NCBI GenBank assembly: GCA_046306335.1
Contig: JBKDXM010000089.1
Location: 1-64,000, forward strand
DNA: 64,000 bases
DNA from: UBA2386 sp046306335
GTDB taxonomy: Bacteria > Planctomycetota > UBA1135 > UBA2386
Reading direction: 5' to 3'
Numbering within the stretch: the stretch's first letter is position 1; each line of letters begins with the position of its first letter. The translations under genes and the position numbers were made by a program. Of the stretch, positions 16,743 through 24,322 are shown one piece after another. The notes below the pieces were generated by a model that saw only the letters and a program-made list of their open reading frames with translations, ran no database searches and had not been told where the DNA came from.

Positions 16743-17172
16743 CTAGGAGTCTGCGTCACGGCAGGCCACGCCGCCCGGCGCGCACCGCAGTTGCCGTTCG
16801 TGCTGCTGCCGCACCTCCGTTTGCCCTGCCCTGCCCTGCCCTGCTCTGCGCTGCTCTCCTCTCCCCTGCTCTGCTCTGTGCTCTCTGTGTTCTATGTGGT
16901 TGTTCTGCTTCAGCAGCAGCAGCAGCAGGAGCAGAGAGGAACCACAGAGAACACAGAGGACACCGAGCCCAGACACCGAGAGCCCAGCAGCAAGCAGCGC
17001 CCAGCCGTCGCGGGGCGGCTGGTTGCAGTCCGCGAGCCGGAGCGTGCCTGCGCGACCGAACGCTCGCTGCCGAACTTCCGCGCAGCCACCGATCCGCCTG
17101 CGGTCAAAGGCTTCGCCCCCGCCGCGAATCCACGCACCGGCGCGGCGCGCGTCCCGCGACGCAGACTCCTGG
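16743..17172 (-). mobile_element. MITE-like dispersed element, copy A
   Basis: The ends match those of 26295-26478 in inverted orientation. The first 41 bases (16743-16783) equal the reverse complement of 26438-26478 except at one base, and 17089-17172 matches the reverse complement of 26295-26378 at 72 of 84 positions by hand alignment. The termini are imperfect inverted repeats of each other (CTAGGAGTCTGCGTCACGG against CCAGGAGTCTGCGTCGCGG). There is no transposase ORF, and the interior (305 bp) is simple-sequence DNA absent from copy B. No target-site duplication is evident. Confidence 0.6.
16883..16958. repeat. CACAGAG-type long imperfect hairpin
   Basis: Arms CTCTGTGTTCTATGTGGTT (16883-16901) and its complement at 16940-16958 pair at 18 of 19 positions. 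Inside, TCTGCT (16904-16909) pairs with AGCAGA (16930-16935), and the loop is (CAG)6. The composition contrasts with the surrounding very GC-rich DNA. Confidence 0.75.
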
Positions 17173-17195
17173 GAGGCAGACTCCTGGGAGTCTGC
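17161..17195. repeat. Duplicated 15-mer ending in a perfect inverted repeat
   Basis: GCAGACTCCTGGGAG occurs twice in tandem (17161-17175, 17176-17190). The second copy runs into TCTGC, making a 9-bp perfect stem GCAGACTCC / GGAGTCTGC with a 2-base loop (17176-17195). It lies 23 bp beyond the stop of the minus-strand gene ending at 17218 and could help end its transcript, but no T-run follows. Confidence 0.7.
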
Positions 17196-17217
17196 GGCAG
17201 GATTCGTTCTCAGGCGC

Positions 17218-18183
17218 TCAGCGCACGTCGCGCAGGGCGCGCACCTTGGCGCGGCGGTCGTCGTCGACGCCCGGCTCGGCCAGCAGCCAATCGACCTGCG
17301 TGTCGCGGCGCGCGACCCACGCGGCGCGATCGGGCGACCCGGCAGCGAAGCCGAGCGCGCAGGCGTGGTAGGTGACCGCGGCGGCGAACCGTACGACGGC
17401 AACGCCGGGTGCGCGCGCGAGCGCTTCGCCGCAGGTCGCCGTCGCCGCGGCGAGATCGCCGAGCTGCAACTGGGCGAAGGCCAGCATGGCGCGCCCCTCG
17501 GCCGGCGGCGCGGCGAGGTCGGCGAGCGCGAGTTGCACCGGCGCGGCGCCGGCCGCCGGATCGAAGGCGACGGCGAGGGCGACGAAGCGCGCCGCAGCGG
17601 AGTCGGCGTGCTCGGCCGCCAGCGTCGCGGCGAACGCCTTCGCCCGGTCGTGTTCGCCGTTGCGCTCGCTCGCCTGCCATGCCCGCAGCAGCTCCTCCGG
17701 CGCGCGTTTCGCGGTGTGGGCGCGCTCGGCGAGGTCCGCAGCCGGCCCGAGCAGTTCCGCCGGATTCTTGCCCGACGCACTGCCGTTCTCGTGCAACCGC
17801 AACAACACTTGCGCGCCGAGCGACTGCTCGTCGGCGGTCGCGCCCGGCTGCATCGCCAGTTCGAGGGCGAGTTCGCGGGCGCGCTCGGCGCGATCGCGCG
17901 CCATCTCGATGCGCGCTTCGGCGAAGCGCAGCGCGCGGTCCGTCGCGTGGTCGGGCAGCTTGCGCAACTGCGCGATGACGCGCCCGAGCGCTTCGCCGTC
18001 GACGGGATCGGCCGCCAACGTCGCCTCGACGTCGGCGAGCGCCGCGTCGCGCCGCGCCTGCGCCTCGCGCCAGACCAACCAGCGCTGCGCGCCGACGCCG
18101 ACGAGGGCCAGGACCAGCACGGCGACGGTGGCGAGCAGCGCCCGGCGGCCGCGCGGCGGCGGCGCGACGTCGACGGGCCTCAC
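17218..18183 (-). CDS. Membrane-anchored TPR-like protein
   Basis: 321 residues from a GTG at 18183 overlapping the stop of the phosphatase gene (GTGA). One transmembrane helix near the N-terminus (ALLATVAVLVLALVGVGA, about residues 15-32) is followed by a long alanine-rich helical repeat region ('ADVEATLAADPVDGEALGRV', 'MLAFAQLQLGDLAAATATCG') of TPR type facing the periplasm. Translational coupling to the RsbU-like phosphatase suggests a role in its signalling path, but the sequence shows no enzyme motif. Confidence 0.7.
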   Translation of the reverse strand: MRPVDVAPPPRGRRALLATVAVLVLALVGVGAQRWLVWREAQARRDAALADVEATLAADPVDGEALGRVIAQLRKLPDHATDRALRFAEARIEMARDRAERARELALELAMQPGATADEQSLGAQVLLRLHENGSASGKNPAELLGPAADLAERAHTAKRAPEELLRAWQASERNGEHDRAKAFAATLAAEHADSAAARFVALAVAFDPAAGAAPVQLALADLAAPPAEGRAMLAFAQLQLGDLAAATATCGEALARAPGVAVVRFAAAVTYHACALGFAAGSPDRAAWVARRDTQVDWLLAEPGVDDDRRAKVRALRDVR

Positions 18184-19532
18184 GCCAACCTCACGGCGAT
18201 CATGGTGATGTCGTCCTCGCCGCCCGCGCCGCCGAGGTGCGCGCGAACGGCGGCCTCGACTTCGCGCAGCACGCCCTCCGCCGACTGGCTGCCTGCCTTG
18301 GCCAGCACCGCGGCCAACCGGTCGGCGCCGAACACGGCCCCGCCGGCGCGCTTGGCTTCGTCCACGCCGTCCGTGTGCAGGAACAGCACGTCGCCCGGCT
18401 GCAGCGCCACGGGCGCGCTCGCTTCGTAGGCCTGACCGGCGAGCACGCCGAGCACCATGCCGGTCTTCTCCAGCACGCGCACCTTGCCGCCGCGGACGAG
18501 CACGAGGCCGGGATGGCCGGCGTTGACGTAGTGCAACGTGCGCCGCTGCGGATCGACGATCGCCAGCAGCATCGACATGAACTTGCCGGCCTCGACGCTC
18601 TGCGACAGCCGCTCGTTCAGCCGCGTCACGATCACCGCCGGATCGTCGAGCATCTCCAGGTAGCTGCGCAGCGCCGCCTGCACCGAGTGGTTCAGCAGCG
18701 CCGAACCCACGCCGTGGCCGGAGACGTCGCCGATCATCACGGCGAAGCGCCCATCGCGCAGCTTCAGCAGATCGTAGCTGTCGCCCGACGCCTTCTCCGC
18801 CGCCTCGTAGCGCAGCGCCACCTGCACGCCGCGCAGGTCGTTCGGCACCGGCGGCAGCAGGTGCTGCTGGATGCGGCGGACGATCTCGACGTCCTTCTCC
18901 AGCCGCACCTTCTCCAGCGAATCGGCGTGCAGGCGCGCGTTCTCGACCGAGATCGCCAACTGCGCCGAGATCGCGCCGAACAGCGCGAGGTCGCGCGCGC
19001 TGAACTCACGGCGGACGGCGCGCGAGTCGACGTAGATGACGCCGACGGTGCGATTGCGCGACCGCATCGGCGCGCACATGACGGCGCGCAACTTGAGGTC
19101 GTAGACCGACTGGCCGAGTTCGAGGGCTTCCTGATCCGACTGCACGACCGAACGCACGGCCAGACCCTGTTCGAGGCAGCGGCGGACGAGGCTGCGGCTC
19201 CACTGCAGGTCGCCGGCAAGGGCGTTGCCCTCCCGGTCCTGGGCGACGCGGACCGCCAGCGCGTCGGGCGCGTCGCCGAGCAGCAGGATCGCGCGCTCGG
19301 CGCGGGTCACCTCCAGCGACCGGTCGACGATGTCGCGCAGCACGGTGTCGAGGTCGATGTTGGCCGTGACGGCGGCGATGGTGTCGAGCAGGATCTGGAG
19401 CGACCGCGAGTCCTCGGTCGCGTCGCCGGTCAGGATCGTCGACGGCTCCTCGACGGGACGGGCGGTCGTCCGCGCCGGCGCCGGCGGGGCGACCGCCGGC
19501 TCGCCGCGCTTCCAAGGCCAGGTCCACTTCAT
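18180..19532 (-). CDS. GAF-domain PP2C/SpoIIE phosphatase (RsbU-like)
   Basis: 450 residues, ATG at 19532. Residues about 45-205 form a GAF domain ('IDLDTVLRDIVDRSLEVT', 'VGVIYVDSR'). A short coiled linker (RLEKDVEIVRRIQQHLLP) leads to the SpoIIE-type phosphatase (about 235-450) with GDVSGHGVGSALL, NAGHPGLVLVRGG, FLHTDGVDEAKR and GGEDDITMIAVR, all metal-binding aspartates present. Such enzymes dephosphorylate anti-sigma-factor antagonists carrying a STAS domain. A STAS protein is encoded divergently 144 bp away, a natural partner. No anti-sigma kinase gene is visible nearby. Confidence 0.9.
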   Translation of the reverse strand: MKWTWPWKRGEPAVAPPAPARTTARPVEEPSTILTGDATEDSRSLQILLDTIAAVTANIDLDTVLRDIVDRSLEVTRAERAILLLGDAPDALAVRVAQDREGNALAGDLQWSRSLVRRCLEQGLAVRSVVQSDQEALELGQSVYDLKLRAVMCAPMRSRNRTVGVIYVDSRAVRREFSARDLALFGAISAQLAISVENARLHADSLEKVRLEKDVEIVRRIQQHLLPPVPNDLRGVQVALRYEAAEKASGDSYDLLKLRDGRFAVMIGDVSGHGVGSALLNHSVQAALRSYLEMLDDPAVIVTRLNERLSQSVEAGKFMSMLLAIVDPQRRTLHYVNAGHPGLVLVRGGKVRVLEKTGMVLGVLAGQAYEASAPVALQPGDVLFLHTDGVDEAKRAGGAVFGADRLAAVLAKAGSQSAEGVLREVEAAVRAHLGGAGGEDDITMIAVRLA

Positions 19533-19676
19533 GGCCGCACGACTCTAGCCCCGGTCGCGCGCAGGTGCACGCCTGCGACCGGGTGAACTCGACGGCCGCG
19601 TTGCGCTCGGCGCACCGGCTCGCCAGAATCCGCAGCCGGTTCACCCCCCTCTCCGACCGCGCGCCGCGCTCCTCCC

Positions 19677-20453
19677 ATGAAGATCGACAAGTCCCTGCAC
19701 GACGACTACGCCACGCTGACCCTGAAGGGCGATTTCGACACCTTCTACTGCCCGGCGCTGATGCAGGAGGTCGACGCCCTGATCGACCGCGGGGTCAACA
19801 TGCTGATCCTCGACATGCACGTCGTGAAGTTCATCAACTCGACGGCGCTGGGCGCGGTCATCAAGGCGCACAAGCGCTGCCGCGCCGAGGGCGGCGACCT
19901 CGTCGTCGCGCAGCCGTCCGCGTTCGTCAAGAACGTGATGAAGAGCGTCGGCATCGACAAGCTGATCGGCATGCACGAGACGCTCGCCGAGGCGACCAAG
20001 GCGATCGTCAAGCAGCTCAACCAGCGCGAACTGGCGGGCACCGGCACCGCCGATCACGAGAAGGTGCTGATCACGTTCCCGGACGAGGTGCGCAACCGGA
20101 TGATCCCGCGCCAGCAACTGGTCCACACCGGCACCAAGTCGCTGGTCGGCCAGATGGCGAACGTCGACGGCGACCGCGTGCAGTTCGCCTGGAACTGCGA
20201 GAAGGCCGGCGTGTCGGCCGAGCAGGGCAAGGAGTTGTTCTTCAGCGGCAGCGACGTGCACCTCAAGTTCCAGGTCAAGCTGATCAAGAAGAGCTACTTC
20301 GAGGTCGACGCGGTGATCGCCACCGCCGAGGCGACCGCGGATGGCATGCGCGTGACCGCGCACTTCAAGAAGATCGCCGACGGCGATCGCGAGGCGCTGG
20401 CGCAGTTCGCCGCCGACATGGCGTTCCTCAAGCGGCAGCTGCCCGGCAAGTAG
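19677..20453 (+). CDS. STAS domain fused to PilZ-like domain
   Basis: 258 residues from an ATG at 19677. Residues 1-110 are a STAS fold with FINSTALGAVIKAHKRC, where the Ser of NST is the usual phosphorylation site of anti-sigma antagonists. After a linker, residues about 125-250 form a beta-rich PilZ-like module ('LITFPDEVRNRMIPRQQ' followed by 'DVHLKFQVKLIKKSYFEVDA'); the canonical RxxxR and (D/N)xSxxG c-di-GMP motifs are not clear, so ligand binding is uncertain. It is divergent from the RsbU-like phosphatase, whose substrate it may be. Confidence 0.78.
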   Translation: MKIDKSLHDDYATLTLKGDFDTFYCPALMQEVDALIDRGVNMLILDMHVVKFINSTALGAVIKAHKRCRAEGGDLVVAQPSAFVKNVMKSVGIDKLIGMHETLAEATKAIVKQLNQRELAGTGTADHEKVLITFPDEVRNRMIPRQQLVHTGTKSLVGQMANVDGDRVQFAWNCEKAGVSAEQGKELFFSGSDVHLKFQVKLIKKSYFEVDAVIATAEATADGMRVTAHFKKIADGDREALAQFAADMAFLKRQLPGK

Positions 20454-20482
20454 CTGGCCGGCAGGTCGCTGGCCGGCAGGTC
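20453..20482. repeat. Tandem 15-bp repeat
   Basis: GCTGGCCGGCAGGTC occurs twice exactly (20453-20467, 20468-20482), starting at the last base of the STAS-PilZ stop codon, with a partial third unit (GCTACGCAGCAGGCA) after it. It is followed by the terminator-like hairpin. Confidence 0.8.
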
Positions 20483-20492
20483 GCTACGCAGC

Positions 20493-20517
20493 AGGCAGTC
20501 GGTTGCAGACTGCCTTT
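20493..20517 (+). terminator. Terminator-like hairpin after the STAS-PilZ gene
   Basis: AGGCAGTC (20493-20500) and GACTGCCT (20508-20515) form an 8-bp perfect stem with a 7-base loop, followed by TTT and a CCCC run. The site is 40 bp after the stop of the STAS-PilZ gene. The T-run is short, so strength is uncertain. Confidence 0.55.
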
Positions 20518-20734
20518 CCCCGACGGCGCGCTGCGTTGGCGCGGCAACCTCGATTCGCGCCACCGCCGCCGCGCGGGCACGCACTCGCCAGCGACAAGCC
20601 GGAACACGGCGCGCGCGGCACCCGCGGACGCACTCACAAGCGGGTGCGCAACAGGGAAGGCTCGCGGCGCCATGGCGCGCGGGCGCCGACGCACCGCCGC
20701 GGCGACCGGACCAGCGGCGCGGCGGAACCGCGGA

Positions 20735-20869
20735 CTAACCGACGCGGAACTTGCCCGAGCGCTTGATCTTGCGCTTGATGACCTTGCGGCCCCCCGCCGT
20801 CTTGCTGCGGGTGCGGAAACCGACCTTCTTGAGACGCTTGACCTTGGAACGGCGGACCTTGAGCTTCAT
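20735..20869 (-). CDS. rpmH: Ribosomal protein bL34
   Basis: 44 residues from an ATG at 20869, strongly basic. The core KKVGFRTRSKTAGGRKVIKR matches the bL34 signature GFRxRxxTxxGRKVxxRR, and the length is that of the family (44-46). bL34 is a small protein of the large ribosomal subunit. The usual neighbour rnpA is not seen on either side; no ORF downstream (20454-20734) resembles it. The first residues (MKLKVRRSKVKRLK) differ from the common MKRTFQPS start. Confidence 0.9.
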   Translation of the reverse strand: MKLKVRRSKVKRLKKVGFRTRSKTAGGRKVIKRKIKRSGKFRVG

Positions 20870-21017
20870 TGCTGCACGCGCGCCAGCGCTGCGGATGTCG
20901 CAGCGCGTCAACTTGGCGGGGGCGAGACGGTAGCGGCGACGAGGGAAGGGGTCAAACATCCCGTCGCGCGGTCCGCCGAGCGTTGCGGCGCGCGCGCCAG
21001 CGCGGCATCGTGCGGCG

Positions 21018-22307
21018 ATGCGCATCCTGCTGCTGTGCCACGGCCTGCCGCCCGACAGCGTGGGCGGCGTCGAGCAGCACGTCGACGGCCTCGCCAGGGC
21101 CCTCGTGCGCCAGGGCCACGACGTCGAACTCTACGCACGCGAAGGGACGCCGGGACCGGCACAGGGCACGGTCCGGCTCGCCGCCGACGGCAATCCGCGG
21201 ACGACCCGCGTCGCGTACCGGTGGGAAGGGGTGACGGATCTGGCGGCGATGTACACCGCCGCGCCGATGGCCGCAGCCCTGCGCGACTTCCTCGCCGCAC
21301 GCCGCGCCGCCGGCGTCACGTTCGACGTCGCCCACGTCCACCACCTGACCGGCATGTCGGTCGACAGCCTCGACGAGCTCGCGGCCGCCGGCGTGCCGAC
21401 CGTGCTGACGGTGCACGACTACTGGCTGTTCTGCCCGCGCGGCCAGATGTTCCGCGTCGACGAGGAAGCGTGCACGACGGCGAGCAGCGAGCGCTGCACG
21501 GAGTGCCTCGCGCGCACGTTCCCGTGGTGGGTCGACACCGCCACCGGGCCGGCCAAGGTCGCCGCCCTGCACGACCGTGCCCGGCGCGCCCTGGCCCTGC
21601 CGCAGCGATTGGTCGTGCCGAGCCCTCGCGCGCTGCCGCCCTTCCTCGCCCTGGGCGTGCCGGCCGAGCGCTTCACCGTGGTCGAGAACGGCGTCGACGT
21701 CGACGGCCTGCTCGACCTGCCCGACGCCCCCGCCGGCCCCGGACCGCTGCGCGTCGGCTACTTCGGCACGGTGATGCCGAGCAAGGGCTTGCACGTGCTG
21801 ATCGCAGCCGTCGCCCGGCTGCCGCAGGGCGCCGTGCGCCTGGCCATCCACGGCAACGTCGTGCCCTACCACGGCGACGCGAGCTACGCGACGCGCTGCT
21901 TCCAGGGCCTGCGGCCCACGGACGATGTGCACTACCACGGCCCGTATGGCCTCGGCGGCCTGCGCGACCGCTTGGCCGACGTCGACGTGGTGGCCGCCCC
22001 CGCCTTGTGGCACGAAGCCTTCGGCCTGACGGTGCGCGAGGCGCTCGCCGCCGGCCGCCCGGTGCTGGTCAGCCGCATCGGCGGGCTGCAGGACGCCGTC
22101 GACGATGGCGAACAGGGCCTGGTCCTGCCGCCGGGCGACGTCGGGGCCTGGGCAGACGCGCTGGCCCGCCTGGCCGCCGACCGACGGGAAGTGCGCCGCC
22201 TGGGTCGCACCGCCCGGCAGCGGGCGCGCGGCTTCGACCCGATGGCCCGCGAACTGCTCGCGGTCTACGCCGACGCCTGCCGCACGGGAACCGCCCGGCA
22301 ACCTTGA
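21018..22307 (+). CDS. Glycosyltransferase family 4 protein
   Basis: 429 residues, ATG at 21018. GT-B fold: N-terminal acceptor domain with HGLPPDSVGGVEQHVDGLA and VLTVHDYWLFCPRG, C-terminal donor domain with RVGYFGTVMPSKGLHVLI and the family motif HEAFGLTVREALAAGRPVL (E-x7-E). These retaining enzymes add sugars from nucleotide donors to polysaccharides or glycans. Cysteines around 'CTTASSERCTECLA' are of the kind found in GT4 proteins that begin with a TVHDxxxxCP motif. No sugar-specific neighbour helps to fix the substrate. Confidence 0.88.
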   Translation: MRILLLCHGLPPDSVGGVEQHVDGLARALVRQGHDVELYAREGTPGPAQGTVRLAADGNPRTTRVAYRWEGVTDLAAMYTAAPMAAALRDFLAARRAAGVTFDVAHVHHLTGMSVDSLDELAAAGVPTVLTVHDYWLFCPRGQMFRVDEEACTTASSERCTECLARTFPWWVDTATGPAKVAALHDRARRALALPQRLVVPSPRALPPFLALGVPAERFTVVENGVDVDGLLDLPDAPAGPGPLRVGYFGTVMPSKGLHVLIAAVARLPQGAVRLAIHGNVVPYHGDASYATRCFQGLRPTDDVHYHGPYGLGGLRDRLADVDVVAAPALWHEAFGLTVREALAAGRPVLVSRIGGLQDAVDDGEQGLVLPPGDVGAWADALARLAADRREVRRLGRTARQRARGFDPMARELLAVYADACRTGTARQP

Positions 22308-22399
22308 CCCGACCGGGGGGCGGCATCTAGGCTTCTTCCCCCGATTTGCGACCAAGGCGTCGACTGCCGTCGCCGCCAACGGTCACGCTTGCACCCACG

Positions 22400-23707
22400 A
22401 TGACCGACACGGCCCCCTTCCCCTCGCTCGATCCGACGGCCCTGCTGGCCGGCGACCTCACGCCGACCAAGCTCGACGCCTTCCGCGCGGCAGTGTTCCA
22501 GTCGGTCGACTCGCTGCAGCAGTTGCGCGACTGGCTGTCCGACCCGCGCGCCAAGGGCACGGCCCGTGGCATCGCCATGTGGGCGCTCGGCCGCCACGAC
22601 GACGCGGTCGCGCTGCTCGCCGCCGACAAGCAGAACCCCGTCGTCGCCTGCTGCCTCGCCAGCAGCCTCGGCGCCCTCGGCCGCCTCGACGAAGCGTCGA
22701 AGCTGCTCGGCAAGCGCGACTCCGACGCCGCGCAGGCGCTGGTGTGGCTGCGCGCGCTCGACGCCAACAACGACGCCGAGCGCCTGGCCAAGGACGCCGA
22801 ACGCCACAAGGGCCTGCTGTCGGCCGCCGACGTGAAGTACTACGCCGGCCGCGCGCTCGAACTCGCCCACGACGTCACCGGCGCGATCGCCGCGTACGAC
22901 GAAGTGCTCGGCCTCGACAACAACCACAAGCAGGCGATGTTCCGCCTGGCCCTCAACGTCGACCTCCGCGGCGAGGACGAGGAAGCGCGCGAGCTCTACG
23001 AGCGCGCGCTGATGTCGCCGCCGGTCAACGTCGCCTGCGTCGTCAACCTCGGCATCCTGTACGAGGACATGGGCAACTACCGCCGCGCGATGCAGTGCTT
23101 CGACCTCGCGCTGCAGGCCAACCCGGAGAACTCGCGGGCGCGCCTCTATCGCCGCGACGCGGCGGCCGCGCTCAACATGTACTACGACGAGGACCAGGAG
23201 CGCCGCGACGACAAGCGCAACAAGCTGCTGCGCACGCCGATCAACGACTTCGAGCTGTCGGTCCGCAGCCGCAACTGCCTCGCGAAGATGAACATCCGCA
23301 CGCTCGGCGACCTGGTCAAGAAGACCGAGGCCGAGTTGCTGAGCTACAAGAACTTCGGCGAGACGTCGCTGACCGAGATCAAGGAGATCCTCAAGAACAA
23401 GGGCCTGCGCCTTGGCATGACCGCCGACGAGCTGATGAGCAAGGACCTCGGCGAGATCACCGAGCCGGCGGTCCGCACCGAGGAGCAGCCGGATCCCGAC
23501 AGCCCGGATCCGTCGCGCCGCCCGATCAGCGAGCTGGACCTGTCGGTCCGCAGCCGCCGCATCGTCGATCTGCTGAAGATCCGCACCATCGGCGACCTGG
23601 CGCAGAAGACCGAGGCCGAACTGCTGGCCTGCCCGAACTTCGGCCAGACGTCGCTCAACGAGATCAAGACGAAGCTCGACGAGTTCGGCCTGTCGCTGCG
23701 CGGCTAG
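22400..23707 (+). CDS. TPR protein with two RNA polymerase alpha C-terminal domains
   Basis: 435 residues from the ATG at 22400. Residues about 55-260 are TPR-like helical repeats. Two alphaCTD modules follow, at about 281-338 (FELSVRSRNCLAKMNIRTLG ... NFGETSLTEIKEIL) and 376-434 (LDLSVRSRRIVDLLKIRTIG ... NFGQTSLNEIKTKL), separated by an acidic Pro/Asp linker. Both keep the arginine equivalent to E. coli alpha Arg265 (Arg289, Arg384) and the SL of helix 4; the first also keeps the Asn268 equivalent (Asn292), while the Lys298 position is Thr. No alpha N-terminal domain exists, so it cannot assemble polymerase. Binding to UP-element-like DNA or to alphaCTD partners is an inference. It lies 18 bp before ruvA. 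Confidence 0.88.
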   Translation: MTDTAPFPSLDPTALLAGDLTPTKLDAFRAAVFQSVDSLQQLRDWLSDPRAKGTARGIAMWALGRHDDAVALLAADKQNPVVACCLASSLGALGRLDEASKLLGKRDSDAAQALVWLRALDANNDAERLAKDAERHKGLLSAADVKYYAGRALELAHDVTGAIAAYDEVLGLDNNHKQAMFRLALNVDLRGEDEEARELYERALMSPPVNVACVVNLGILYEDMGNYRRAMQCFDLALQANPENSRARLYRRDAAAALNMYYDEDQERRDDKRNKLLRTPINDFELSVRSRNCLAKMNIRTLGDLVKKTEAELLSYKNFGETSLTEIKEILKNKGLRLGMTADELMSKDLGEITEPAVRTEEQPDPDSPDPSRRPISELDLSVRSRRIVDLLKIRTIGDLAQKTEAELLACPNFGQTSLNEIKTKLDEFGLSLRG

Positions 23708-23725
23708 TCCGGCCGCACCCCGCGC

Positions 23726-24322
23726 ATGTACGACCACCTGCACGGGGACGTCGTCGAGAAGCAGACCTCGCGCGCGGTGGTGCGCTGCGGCGGCGTGGGC
23801 TACGAGGTCCGCATCAGCCTGACCTCGGCCGCCAGCCTCAAGGTCGGGCACCCGTGCCAGGTGTTCACCATCCTGCACGTCGTCGACGGCACGCCGTCGC
23901 TGCTGGGCTTCGCCAGCCGCAGCGAGCGCGAGCTGGCGCGCAAGCTGCTCGGCGTCAGCGGCGTCGGCCCGTCGATCGCGCTGGCGCTGCTCAGCGTGCT
24001 GGCCCCCGCCGACCTCGCGCGCGCCATCGCGCGCGGCGACACCGCCGCGCTCAGGGCGGTGAAGGGCGTCGGCCAGAAGACCGCCGAGCGCCTGTGCCTC
24101 GAACTGCGCGATGCGATGGCGAAGCTCGACCTCGGACCGGTGGACGCCACCGCTGCCGCGCACGAGCAGGCGACCGACGACGCCATCGCCGCATTGGTGA
24201 CGCTCGGCTACAGCGAGAAGGACGCGCGCGACAAGCTCGACAAGGTGCGCCGCGGCCGCGAAGCCGGCGCGGCGGGCGACGGCGACGTCGAAGGCCTCGT
24301 CAAGGCCGTTCTGCAGATGTAG
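23726..24322 (+). CDS. ruvA: Holliday junction branch migration protein RuvA
   Basis: 198 residues, the family's normal size. OB fold at the N-terminus ('RCGGVGYEVRISL'), tandem helix-hairpin-helix region with KLLGVSGVGPSIALALLS and AVKGVGQKTAERLCLELRD, and C-terminal domain III ('DDAIAALVTLGYSEKDA') that contacts RuvB. RuvA tetramers bind Holliday junctions. ruvB and ruvC are not in the adjacent DNA. The 3' end overlaps the convergent mnmG by 23 bp. Confidence 0.95.
   Translation: MYDHLHGDVVEKQTSRAVVRCGGVGYEVRISLTSAASLKVGHPCQVFTILHVVDGTPSLLGFASRSERELARKLLGVSGVGPSIALALLSVLAPADLARAIARGDTAALRAVKGVGQKTAERLCLELRDAMAKLDLGPVDATAAAHEQATDDAIAALVTLGYSEKDARDKLDKVRRGREAGAAGDGDVEGLVKAVLQM

Larger units (their letters stand above)
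16690..17217. other. 528-bp non-coding region with repeat element and simple repeats
   Basis: The gap lies between two convergent genes. It contains a MITE-like element (16743-17172), four TGCCC pentamers at 16822-16841, a run of six CAG at 16911-16928, a long imperfect hairpin (16883-16958) and a duplicated 15-mer with palindrome (17161-17195). No ORF here has coding character; the frames that stay open translate into the NHREHRGHR and TTENTEDTE type of artefact peptide. Confidence 0.8.

Noticed and set aside
16911..16928. Six CAG units as a coding polyglutamine or expansion tract
   Set aside because: No gene crosses the tract; it is the loop of a hairpin in non-coding DNA.
20428..20734. 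Possible rnpA after rpmH
   Set aside because: The minus-strand frames here lack the RNR motif and the basic helix pattern of RNase P protein; they are Arg/Pro/Ala-rich shadows.
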